Source: Neurospora tetraspora (Eukaryota > Ascomycota > Sordariomycetes > Sordariales > Sordariaceae). From it: 64,000 bases of DNA. Made by a program: the position numbers and the translations under genes. The notes beneath the pieces were generated by a model. The model had not been told where the DNA came from and did not search any database. It saw only the letters and a program-made list of their open reading frames with translations. This document shows positions 1 to 11,405 of this stretch, one piece after another. The stretch's first letter is position 1. Each line of letters begins with the position of its first letter. Where the stretch lies: assembly GCF_033439725.1 (NCBI RefSeq), contig NW_026944383.1, positions 6,758,001 through 6,822,000 of the forward strand, written 5' to 3'.

Positions 1-3000
1 GCGTAAGGGGGGTATATCCAACCTTTAAATTAGTACGGAAGATACTAAGAACGTAAAGAATATAGAAGAGAATATCGATAATATCAATAAAGAATTTAAT
101 TAGTAATTCGATAATAAATTCGTAGAGGAGGAGGCTACCGAACTTTAGGGATAATTAAATAGTATACTAGTTAATAGGGAAACCCTTGGATTTCTATATC
201 TTTCCTATATTATAGCTTAGTCTAATAATAACAGCCTAGATTAGCTAGGCCGTCATGAAGGCTTCCATGCCCAGCTGTTGCCTAGAGCTTGGGCCACCCT
301 ATGCTCTATGCTCTAGCTCTCGCACAACATATCCTTTCTATACAGACGGCTGGCTGGGACAGCCTCCTCCTTCCTTATACATTATCTTTCTTCTTTACTT
401 CTAATACTACGTATTGCACATTCCTAGCATCGTGGTATATAGAAGCAACGGTCCTATTCGTGTAACCCTCCATATTAACCTCCCGTATCACTAGTAATTT
501 ATACGAAATATAACGAGATTGTTCTAATAAATTATAGTATAAAGTTATTCCTTTTCTTTTTTATTGTTTCAAATATTAGTATATTTTCTTTTCTTTGGGC
601 TCGGATTTTTATTATTATAGGCTTTTAGGCGTAGGGTTAATAGGTATTAATTAGGAAGATAATATTAATATTTAATATTTTATTTCTTTTATTTTTTATA
701 AAGGTTATTTCGCGATCCCTTCTATATAACGATAGTACTAATAAATAATAATAAAGGAACGAAGGACAAAATTATAACATTTACATTAATTTTATATTTA
801 ATCAATTATAGTATTCGGTTTCATCCTTTGTATTATTAATATATATTAAAATACAATATTTATATTATATATCATAAAACGTAGTATTGAATGTAAGTAA
901 CTAGTATATTTTTAAGTATTTCGAGATTAATTTTCTAATAGAATTAATTATTGTCAATTATTTTTAACAGATCTAGTTTAATTAACGTAACTATAAAACT
1001 ATCTAAATATTTATTATCGCAGTTCTTATTTCTATTATAATAATAGGGTAAATACTGATAAAATAGCGCCGACGAAATTTCCCTAATATTTCCCAACTTA
1101 TTTCACATCAAAAATTCAATCTAAAAAAATGTAGAATTTCTACAGTACTACCAAAAATTTATTAATATACGTAGCGTATTATCTTATCGTCCTTCGTCCC
1201 GCTTACGTTTACTCCTAATTATAATAAAGTAAACCTCTATTCTAACTCCTCTTCTACTCTAATTCCTCTTCTATATTTTATTTTTCGTCTTTTTATATTA
1301 TACTAACTATTATATCTCTACGTAGAAAGATCAATATAATTATATGTTATTAATATCTTTATTGTATTAAATTATTATATTATTCTTCTATATCGTTTTA
1401 TTAATATACTAATCCTCGCGCCATTTCTACGAATTTTCCCGTCGTATAGTAATTTCGAATATAAATTATATTATTCTTACTTTAGAATTACGCGAAATAT
1501 TTAATACGTATATATTAATATATATAATAGAAAGAGGACTTAAACGCTAGCGCAATAGAAAAACTATTATTCTTAAACTATATAAAGGTAGGCCTCTTAG
1601 TAATAAGAATAAATGTTGAACTATTATTACCTTTAATATCATTATTCCTATTACCCCTCCTCCGAATACCCTTACTTAAATTCCTATTATAAATCCCACC
1701 GCTACTCCTACTATTATTAAAAAGCTTAAGCGGAGTAGACTTTATGAAAGTTAAAATAAGAAGCCGTAAATTACTACTAACTAGGTTATTACTACAATTA
1801 TTACTACTCCTATTCCCGCAACTACTATTACTCCTACTCCCGTAATTACTATTACTCCTACTCTTGCAAAGTAGAATAAAGTTACTACCGCCTCTCCTAT
1901 TTATATCCCCGATAAAAAAAATATAATAGGAAACGCTACCTTAAACGCCGCCAATATTTTTACTGGCAAAAGCTTACGCCTAAACGGATATTACAAACTA
2001 TTCTTAATATAATTGAAGGAAGTTATTAAAAATAATAATCCGAATAAAGGTTTAACGTTTATAATATTCGTAACTAATATTATAGGAACGCTAAATATAA
2101 GCAAAGATAATTTTATTTATAATATAAAAGCAAATTAGGAATAGTACTATAATAAATAGCTAGATATAACTCGCTTCTTCCGTTGGTTAGTAACGGAAAT
2201 ACGGATTATTAATTATAATAGGGATATAATATCATTCGGAATTAAACTTACTAATAATACTAAGGGTAATGTTTCCAAAATATTATTATATATTAATAAA
2301 TTTATATTAACCCAATTATAAATTCAAAAAATCCTTTACTTACTATGTACCGCTATTATTATAGAAAATCTTTATTCCGAATAAATTAGTATAATTACTA
2401 CCCAAGCTATCGAAATTCCTCTTGCTCCTAATATAGTTGCTACGGTTCCTATTATTACTCCTACTAGAAATATTCCCGTTAAAAATATTTCCGCTAAACG
2501 TAAATATAGCCGTCCCTTTAAGGGTAAAAGAAAATCGATGCTTTAATTTATATCCCCGGTCCTTTTTATTATTATTATTCCTATTTATAAAGAAAGGATA
2601 GAGAATATTATAATTAGAGTCGATTAAGCTAACGTATTAAACTACGAAATATTTATTGAAAATGAAGTTAGGGTTGAAGGAATAAATTAAGAATTAATAT
2701 AGAATAGTGATATTAAATTTAATAAATATAGACCCTAAAAGAAACTTCGTACTAGAGAGAATTAATATAAATAAATTTATTCGAATAATATTTCCGGCCT
2801 TTAAATTTAATTATTAGCAAATAATATCTTTGCCCCTTAACCGAATAATACCTTAATAATTACTAATAGTATCCCTAGCTATATTATTTTATTGAGCGGT
2901 TATATTCCGTTTAGTATAAGTACCTCCTTAAATTTTATCCTTAATTATACTATTATACTAAGTATTTTTAATCTATTTTTACAAGCTCTAATTATATTTA

Positions 3001-4450
3001 AAGACGCCCCTATCCTTAATATAACTTAATCCCTTAATAAATTAGAAGAAATTTTTAAACTCCTTAATTTTGATAAATATAAGGGGGAGCGCGAAATCGT
3101 TAATTAGTTTACTAACCGGCAATATAATATTATTAAATTCGAGGGCGAATTTTAAACTTCCGATAAAATATGGGTAGAAATTATAGAGCGCTAGTATAAG
3201 GGAATTAACGAAAATAATAAAAATGGTTTATACTAAAGATAAGTTTTAAATTAATACCTTATTAATCCTAATTTAAATTTATCGGAATATATTGAAAGCG
3301 CGAAAGATTAAACTTTGAAGAATGTCCCTAGCTATAGAATTCTTCCCTCTAAATTCGAATTTCCTACCGAATACTTCGACGAATTCGAACTATCTTAATA
3401 AAAATAGGATTATAGAATATTCGTCGCAAATAATTGGCGTACTAGTAGCCCTTAGCCGTTATTATATTAAATTTCGTCGCTTCTTCGCCTTTCTATCTCC
3501 CCGCTTTCCTCTAAATATTAGAATAAAGGTATTATTACTACCTTTAGTAACGATACAATTAATATTTTTTATTTATAATTAATTTTTTACGTCGTTCTTT
3601 TATAGAGGGTTTTATCTTTTTCTTTTTCTTATTCTTATAAAATCTAAACGGTCTACCAATAGACTTTCGTTTACAACTAATATTATACATTATTTTTCTC
3701 TAGAACCGAAGTTTTTATTCTTTTTCTCTATCTATACTCCCTTATCGTTACTTTTTATTAATATAGATTTTATACCGGTATATTAAAAGAATTTTAAAGG
3801 GATACTCTTAGAGTATTATATAGTATTTTATTATAGATATATTAGTAATTTACATTATCGGTTAATATAAGCGATATAAGATGGAGTTTTAACCTATAAT
3901 TATTTAGTACCTTATTAATAGAACGGCGGGAACAGAACTAGAGTAAATACCGTTATATTAAAGTAAATAAGTAATTCAATACAACGCTTTTTCCCCTAAT
4001 ATCCCTTATACTTCGTTACTAATACTTTATACGCAACCGTTTTATAAATACAATTATAATAGGCATTTAAATAAGTATAAAAAATTATTAGAAATCCGAT
4101 TTTTTATAAGAATATTACTAATTGGAAAATAAATACATAAATTAGAATATTTATTACATTAATAATTTTATTGCGGCCATAATTTACTATTTATATAAAT
4201 ATATACGTTGTATCGAATATTTCGTTACGTTGATAGTTTTATTATAGTTATAATTTACTATTTTAGTAAATAATTGTATTATATTAGAATATTCTATAGT
4301 ATTAGTAGGGTTATTATAGGGCAGTTTACTATTGTTATACTATTAAATGGTCAATTCCATTTTTTACTCAATACTTTATTAATAGACACTGTATTGTTAA
4401 TTAAAATAACGTATTGTAGAATAAAAGTAACTTCAATATAATAATATTCA
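1..4450. repeat. RIP-degraded AT-rich repeat block (fossil)
   Basis: About 4.45 kb of very AT-rich DNA with stops in every frame, dominated by TA-rich words and poor in CpA/TpG, unlike the balanced composition after about 4450. This is what RIP leaves of duplicated DNA in Neurospora-type fungi. Faint decayed coding-like texture is present around 1650-3300. A retroelement origin (gag-like around 3000-3250) is possible, but no family can be assigned by eye. The block looks old and thoroughly broken, and no usable gene remains. A less affected, GC-richer island lies at about 235-440. The left edge is outside the window, so the full length is unknown. Confidence 0.85.
1799..1870. repeat. Decayed 24-bp tandem repeat, three units
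   Basis: Three adjacent 24-bp units (1799-1822, 1823-1846, 1847-1870) share the core ACTATTACTCCTACTC with a few substitutions. They lie inside the RIP-degraded block, so they are a low-complexity segment of whatever repeat was mutated there. Confidence 0.7.
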
Positions 4451-5084
4451 ATTATCTAGTAGATTATAGCAACGAATAGTATTGTGTAAGGGTGTTCTAG
4501 CCCAAAATCCCTACTCAAGCGTTTTATACTATAAAAGCCTGCTACGGCCACTGTTGTCAGACCTCCCATTCCCTCCAGGGCTGTCCGTGGCCGCCTGTCG
4601 GGGTGCGCACCGGGGGTCGAGTGGAGACTCCCTTGCCAAAACATTCCAATAGCGGGGCTGTTTCTCACCGGATCCGATACGTACCGTGCACAGACCCAAT
4701 ATCAACTTGTGTTAGCTGAGAGCCTCGACTCCCTCGAGACCTCCTCTTGTCACCCTTTCCCCCTGTGCTAGTAAGCTACTGTATGAGTGTATGTGAATGT
4801 TCGCCAGCCTTAGCTCCTTGGTGATACAATGCCAGCACTGACTGACTGGCCCGCTCAATGCTGGGTTGGCGGAAACGCCTATGTATACGAGAAATGCCCC
4901 TTCTACCTGGGCCAAACAGGGGCCATCATCGCTTCCCTCCTGATTTGATGAAAGGGGGAATAAAAAGGGGTCGAAGAAGGAAGTGGAATAATGGAGGGGT
5001 CTCGAAGGCGGCCATGACCCATCCCAAGGCTACGGTCACGCCAGTTTCTCGCTGAGTTACGGATGCTCATTGGCAGCTTGATCG
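4451..5084. other. Transition spacer, no gene seen
   Basis: Composition changes here from the AT-rich block to ordinary GC content, at about 4450-4540. Several short open frames of 60-70 codons exist on both strands. None has recognisable content, a plausible splice structure or codon bias. Nothing else is visible. Confidence 0.5.
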
Positions 5085-5393
5085 TCATACAAGCCACAGA
5101 GATCCGTTGAAAACGGGCGCATTATATGGATCCCTTTTCATCGACGATTCAATGTCCATTTCCCCTTCTCCAGGCTGTCTCATCGGAAGAATACCCTTGC
5201 TCTGCTGCTTGATGACCTTCGCACAGATCAATGCGTCCACCCGATCTTCAACATGCTCTCCAAGCGCATGAAGAACAGGACGAGCGCTTGTCCAGTCTAT
5301 TCCATTTTCATACACCGTGAACGACCGTTGCGGATGATCGTTGCGATCGTAGGGCGGATAGCGGTAGGCGGTAGGATTGCCGCTAAGTTTCAT
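5085..5393 (-). CDS. Small hypothetical protein, possibly a last exon
   Basis: An open frame of 102 codons from the ATG at 5393 to the TGA at 5085. The product is hydrophilic and contains Tyr/Pro-rich and Asp/Asn-rich stretches near the N-terminus and a GEGEMDIESSMKRDPYN-like stretch near the C-terminus. It reads like real protein, but I recognise no family and see no signal peptide or membrane segment. An acceptor-like AACAG lies immediately upstream of the ATG, so this could be the 3' exon of a longer gene extending towards 5560. It sits between the repeat block and the 3' end of the F-box/JmjC gene. The call rests only on frame length and texture. Confidence 0.35.
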   Translation of the reverse strand: MKLSGNPTAYRYPPYDRNDHPQRSFTVYENGIDWTSARPVLHALGEHVEDRVDALICAKVIKQQSKGILPMRQPGEGEMDIESSMKRDPYNAPVFNGSLWLV

Positions 5394-5560
5394 CACTGTT
5401 TATCCATCTGGGGCAAATCCTCAGTTCTAGCTTGCCCCTGAAGATCAATTCAACCAATCGCTGGACTATGCGGTACTATATGATGTCTAGACGGTATGCT
5501 TTTAGGTACGTACGTAGTTACACGCATACCAATGTGATGCCATCCATCTGGTTATAAGAG

Positions 5561-7426
5561 TCAGCAGATGTCCATTTCATCGGTCCCGGTAATCTCGGGG
5601 ATTTCATCCTCCTCGTCGATATCGTCGCCGAAGCCAAAGGCAAAGGAAAAACCTCCGCCCTTCTTCTGCTCTGGTCCACCCTCGGCACTGTCATGACCGA
5701 CCACTTGATCCCATCTCCTTTTCTTAGTTCCCTGTTTCTCCTCCATCTGCTTCACAGCCTCCTCCAAGAGCTCAGGATACTCGACCCTTAAGCGCTCAAC
5801 AAAGAGCGTGTACGGGTCCTCGACCTCTTTCTTGAATCCCGAAATCTGGTCGGCCTTGTACTTCAAGAACGACAACACACCCGACAGGTGTGCCTTTGGC
5901 ACAAAGTTCTGAGTGAGAGCGATGCCGGGCTCAATGTTCACCACCAAATGCCACCAGCCACTGGGGACGTGAAGGATCTCGCCTGCGTGGCAAATGCCCT
6001 CTCTGCATTCGGGCAGTCTCCGGGCCTCTGCGTGAAACTCGAGGAGCCACTCCGCAATACTGAGAGGACTGGTGACTTCGCTCTGGTCCTCGGAAACATA
6101 GACGCCGGGGACCTGGGCTGATGGCGGGAACATGATCCAGTACTTGACTCCCTGAATGACCGCATTCCAGGCGCTTGTAGCGTTCGGGTCCTTGTGGAAG
6201 GTAGAGCCGCTCCGCTCAGGCCCGATAATCATCCAGCGATGCGCCGGCCGCTCAGCACCGAGTAGCTCGAAGAGATCCTTTCCAAAGCAGTCTGGGTTCC
6301 AGTAAGCGGCATCCTTGGTCTTGCCGACCTCGATTTTCATCTTTTCGGCGAACTTCTTGTCGAATAAGTAAAGGGGGCTTTCGTCGTGGCTGTCCATCAT
6401 GTACTGGTAGTACGTGTCGAAGGACCAGTCCACCGCCTCAGCTCTGAAGACCACATCCGAGTACATTTTATGTAGTGTCTCCATATTCCAGGACTTGAGG
6501 ACCGGCCACGACTGAATACACCTGGTAAGGATAAATGGCTTCTTGCTCCATTTCTCTGCAAACTCCTCGTACGTCAGGTCGTCAAGACTAGGGATCTTGT
6601 TCGCTGGCGGGATGTTTCTCGTGTACTTGGGCAACGAGATGTGACTGCAGACAAACGGACGATGCAAGACATCAGAGAAAACGTTGCTGCAGTCGATCTT
6701 GATGCGCTTCTCGGGTGAGAGGCCGAGAACGGTTGCCCTCCAGGAGCCCTGCCATTGGAAAGAGGACTTGTCTTTGAATTCAGACCTACACCTCTGTTAA
6801 CATGGATTGAGTCGATTTCTTTCAGTACAGGTGCTACTTTGTTGTTGAGCAGATGTCGGATGTTTTCAACAGCCTACACAACTACACATGACATATCGGC
6901 AAAGATACCCAACTCTCCGATGTCAAAGAAGGGGAATATCTGACAAGAAGTGCCGTCTACACTACTGACAATACGTGTTGGGCCAGTTCTATGGTCAGGG
7001 GTCGGACGACTCCCAGGAAAAAAGGGGGGGCTATGGGTGATTGATTCATGATAGTTATCTGCATTGGAAACTTGGTGTCACTTACTCTAAGAAGATGGTT
7101 TTCCAGAGGTCGTCGTAGCTGCAATGAGCGTAGAGAAATTTGCAGGCATAGCCGAGAAGCCTCAAGGTACGCTTATCCAGATACTCAAAGAGTTGGGCAA
7201 GCATCTCATCGGGCAAGACTTGCAGGTCACCCAAACTGACCCGGGCATCGTTGCCAGTGTGGAAGTACTTGTTGCCTAGAGGCTTGATCCCAAGAGGGTG
7301 TGTTGGAACAGATGACTCCACAGCTGTGGTAGCATCATCCTCATCAGTCACTCTGTGACTCCCATTTCCATTTGCCTCAAAGATGAGGTCGTCAGGCTTT
7401 TGTTGTTGGTCCGTTGAGAGAAACAT
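5561..7426 (-). CDS. F-box and JmjC-domain protein (putative 2-oxoglutarate/Fe(II) oxygenase)
   Basis: Two exons, 7426-7086 and 6791-5561, joined across a GTAAGT...AG intron, give 523 residues. An F-box-like motif (about residues 72-113, starting LQVLPDEMLAQLFEYL) is followed by a JmjC/cupin domain. The iron ligands are visible as H313-x-D315 (STFHKDP) and H395 (SGWWHLVVN), with a WRATVLG block and a PPANKIPSLDDLTYEEF stretch between the two domains. JmjC oxygenases of the JMJD6/Jmj4-like group hydroxylate proteins, while the F-box would bind Skp1 in an SCF ubiquitin ligase. The acidic, lysine-rich tail may carry a nuclear signal. The ATG at 7426 was chosen because upstream sequence in frame is low quality and lacks the domain. 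The active-site triad looks intact, so catalysis is likely, but the substrate is unknown. Confidence 0.85.
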
Positions 7427-8466
7427 CGTGTGAAAATTTCTGGGAGTTGCCGGTTCTGTCTGTCTGTCATATGATGTTGAACAGCGTAACAAGGTATCCT
7501 CCAACTGTTGCAGCCAACCGCCGAATCGGAATAGGGCTACACCGGGTTGCTGCGTGCGTGTTGAGTGGAAGAGGATGGAAACGGGCCAGCGTCCAATGAA
7601 TAATACCAATCGTGACAATGGCTAGTCTGAGCAGAGGAAGGCGTGAGGGTGTGAGGACACCACTTGGTGGCTGTAAGATCTAAAAGAAAATCCGGTTGTG
7701 GCCAAAGTGAACCCCCGCGTCAGGCAGTTTAATCGAATGAGCCAAGAGGTAGATAGAACAGACAATAGAAAGAGAAAAAAGACATGAGGGAAAAAGGACG
7801 TCCAAAATGTCAACGGAACCAACGGGCGCAAGAGTTACATATGAATATTTGCCCCGGGACCCCCTGTCCGTCGTGTAAACACGGGCTTCAAGCGTCGCCG
7901 CCGCAATGGCAGGCAAAAAAAAAAAAAAAAAAGAAGACAGCGAGACCACCGCCCGGCGAGGGGGAGGCGGGTGTCGGAGAACGTGAAGAAACCTTCAAGG
8001 TAGCGGCGCTAGTGCCAAGACTACCCCACCATTGAAGTGCGCAAGCTCTCTGATTGGCTTGTGACCGTTGGTTTTGGAGGGGGAGACGTCAAAAAAGTTG
8101 ACTGACACGCATTCACCAGTCAGGTTTTTAGTGCCTGAGGCACACATAAATTTCCGGTCCGCCAGCAAATTGAATTTTTATCTGTCCGCCTACACCACAG
8201 GGTCTCCTCTTTTCTGCCCACCACTTCCCAACCCACATACAAACACCCCCATCCCTCGACCTTTTTTTCCAGATCCTTTTCTCTCAGTACAACTGGGAGT
8301 TTTTGAATCTGTCGATTTTCCAATAACTTAATATCCTCTCCAACATATCTGCAACGTGACGTTTGCGGATATTTCTTTGCTCTCCTACCCCACCAACACT
8401 CAATAGTATTTCCAGATCTAAGCAGGGCTTGGATCCGGAAATCTTTGCGAATCTACAACCGCAATC
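7427..8466. other. Divergent spacer between F-box/JmjC gene and eIF4A
   Basis: This 1.04-kb region must hold both promoters and 5' leaders. A run of 18 A residues lies at 7915-7932. The last 250 bases before eIF4A are pyrimidine-rich on the plus strand, as is common in highly expressed fungal leaders. I see no further gene. Confidence 0.6.
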
Positions 8467-10040
8467 ATGGCTACCGATAAGGGACTCGAGGATATCCCCG
8501 AGGGTACGTTCAAAAACTTCATCAACACCACCAAAGGCCATCGCTACACTCGGTCGACGGCGTCGTGCAAGTATTCGCCGCTGCCGTCGCCTGTGTGTTG
8601 TGCCTCGCCCCTCTTCCCCTCTCTTGCCCCTCGTCGGCGCCCACATTTTCGGCATCACCGCCCAACTCAGCAGTCACTGACAATCCTTCCACCCTTACAG
8701 GACAGATCGAGTCTAACTACGATGAGACCGTCGACTCCTTTGACGAGATGAACCTGAAGCCCGAGTTGCTTCGCGGTAAGAACACCATTCCCGACCGAGC
8801 GGTGTATAGAGGTCCATATGCTGATGGTTGATGTTAGGTATCTACGCTTATGGTTTCGAGCGCCCCTCTGCTATCCAGCAGCGCGCCATCATGCCCGTCA
8901 TCAAGGGTAAGAAAACACCACTACCCGACAAAATGGTCAACTCCCGCTGACTCTCTCCAAAGGCCACGATGTCATTGCTCAGGCTCAGTCCGGTACTGGC
9001 AAGACTGCCACTTTCTCCATCTCCGTCCTCCAGAAGATCGACCCCACCCTCAAGGCCTGCCAGGCTCTTATCCTCGCCCCCACCCGCGAGCTTGCCCAGC
9101 AGATTCAGAAGGTCGTTGTCGCCATCGGTGACTTCATGAACATTGAGTGCCACGCCTGCATTGGTGGTACCTCTGTTCGTGATGACATGAAGGCCCTCCA
9201 GGACGGCCCCCAGGTCGTCGTCGGTACCCCCGGCCGTGTCCACGACATGATCCAGCGTCGTTTCCTCAAGACCGACAGCATGAAGATGTTCGTCCTTGAT
9301 GAGGCCGATGAGATGCTTTCTGTACGTATACTCTCCAGTGCCCACAACAGTCGGATGCAAAATGCTAACTTTCCTCCTTTCTACAGCGCGGTTTCACCGA
9401 GCAGATCTACGACATCTTCCAGCTCCTCCCCCAGAGCACCCAGGTCGTCCTTCTCTCCGCCACCATGCCCCAGGACGTCCTTGAGGTTACCACCAAGTTC
9501 ATGCGCGAGCCCGTCCGCATTCTCGTCAAGAAGGACGAGCTTACCCTCGAGGGTATCAAGCAGTTCTACATTGCCGTCGAGAAGGAGGAGTGGAAGCTCG
9601 ACACCCTCTCCGATCTCTACGAGACCGTCACCATTACTCAGGCCGTTATCTTCTGCAACACCCGCAGAAAGGTCGACTGGCTTACCGACAAGCTTACTGC
9701 CCGTGATTTCACCGTCTCCGCCATGCACGGTGACATGGACCAGGCTCAGCGTGACCTGATTATGAAGGAGTTCCGTTCCGGTTCTTCTCGTGTCCTGATC
9801 GCCACCGATCTCCTTGCCCGTGGTATCGACGTTCAGCAGGTTTCCCTCGTTATCAACTACGATCTCCCCGCCAACCGCGAGAACTACATCCATCGTATTG
9901 GTCGTGGTGGTCGTTTCGGTCGTAAGGGTGTTGCGATCAACTTCGTTACCGCTGACGATGTCCGCATGATGCGCGAGATCGAGCAGTTCTACAGCACCCA
10001 GATTGAGGAGATGCCCATGAACGTCGCTGACCTCATCTAA
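8467..10040 (+). CDS. tif-1: Eukaryotic initiation factor 4A, DEAD-box RNA helicase
   Basis: Five exons (8467-8503, 8701-8775, 8838-8906, 8963-9321, 9387-10040) encode 397 residues, the usual eIF4A length. eIF4A is the ATP-dependent RNA helicase of the cytoplasmic eIF4F complex that unwinds 5' leaders for ribosome scanning. The helicase motifs appear in order: the Q-motif region [10 protein letters not shown], motif [31 protein letters not shown] and [11 protein letters not shown]. The last motif has Gly where many orthologs have Ser. The protein ends in the short ADLI tail of the family, without the long tails of Ded1-type helicases. All splice junctions keep frame and use GTACGT or GTAAGA-type donors. 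Codon bias is strong, fitting high expression. Confidence 0.97.
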
Positions 10041-11405
10041 ACAAAAAAAGCAAAAAGCGTTATTGATACACGATATCCTTTTCCTTACTTTCGGCATACC
10101 CCGCAAACTTTACACGTCGGCATCCTTTTAGGATTTAAGAGGCGGCCTCGTGTACACGGTTTCTGATAGAGAAGGAGGTTAAGGACTCTTCCTTTCTTAC
10201 TGGAATTTTGCGGGTTCAGCATCTGGTGGTAATCTTTTCTTACACCACAAAAAGCGCTGGTACGGATCTAGCACGTGCGCACGCTCATTTACTTTAGAGG
10301 TGCTCGGTGCTCAAAAAAGACGGACGAAGGGACGGACTGCTTTGTATTGAGGTTCTCTGGTCAATCTGTAACTAGTTGTCAAGGGAAGTTCTCAAAATGC
10401 GATTTAGACTGAACTCAGGGTCCTGGTGTTGTGAAGTGGGCGATGGCCTGGTGGGCTTTGTGATGGCCGCAGGGACGACATATGATGATCATGACGGTTC
10501 TTGTTCCCGGCAAAGCTGGATAGGCAGGAGGATGCAGCCAGGTCAGCTGCTTCTGCTTGTTAGATTGTTAGGTTCAGTAACGGTGCTTTTGTAATTACTT
10601 CTTTTAACTTTGTTGTCTCCGAGATGTCTATGCTGTCTATGATGCCCATTGTGAAGCAGCGCTGTCTATAGCAATGGTTAGATTGTAATGTCGAATAAGC
10701 CTACGCTTTGATATCAAATGCAGTGTCCAAAGTGTACTTGGTAGGTTTTTCATAAACCACACGGCGACAACCAGATAATAGTAAAGCAGCATGACTGCTG
10801 TTCTTTGAGCCCCTAGGTTTATAGAGTTGGTTTTGACTTTGAATGAAAAGCAGGCCGTACTTTGAAAACCATAACCGATTCCACAAGACCCAGATTGTGA
10901 GTTCTTCCGTAAACTTTCAACTGGGATTCCGACTCTAGCCTAGGAACGACTCTTCAGTCCCAAGAGTCAGCAGAGCGCTCGGGGCCGATGGACGGTAACG
11001 CCATGCTGGGAGTCCGTTCGAAGTCGATGTCGTCTCCAATTTGAGGTTGATATGAGCCCCACATATACGTAGCGGTCCCCACACTAAAGTTGCGACGGGC
11101 TCCAGCTTGCACAGCCAAGAACAACGTTGACTCGCCGGGGCGCCGCCTCGCAGCCTCTTCCGCTCCAACCCCAACCTCGAACTGCAACTCGTTGCAACCG
11201 CGTCCCTGTCCTTTTGCCATCCATCGATTCACTCCAGTCACAAGTCGGTCGCATTCACCGGCCCATTACCAAACAACCACTTTCAGACCTCCACCGTACC
11301 TGTGACTCGTGGTGCGGCTCCTTCGCCTATATTTTATTCTCTTATCACCAACTCCCTGTCCGCAACCGCAATCAGTACTACACTATAATCGCGACACTAC
11401 GCAAA
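10041..11405. other. Spacer, no gene seen
   Basis: About 1.36 kb between eIF4A and the ALYREF-like gene. The first few hundred bases are the eIF4A 3' UTR and the last 200, pyrimidine-rich, the next promoter and leader. The short frames on both strands have no recognisable content. Confidence 0.5.

Noticed and set aside
3322-3582. 86-codon plus-strand frame in the AT-rich block
   Set aside because: It lies inside RIP-degraded DNA, has no recognisable family content, and its composition matches the surrounding decay.
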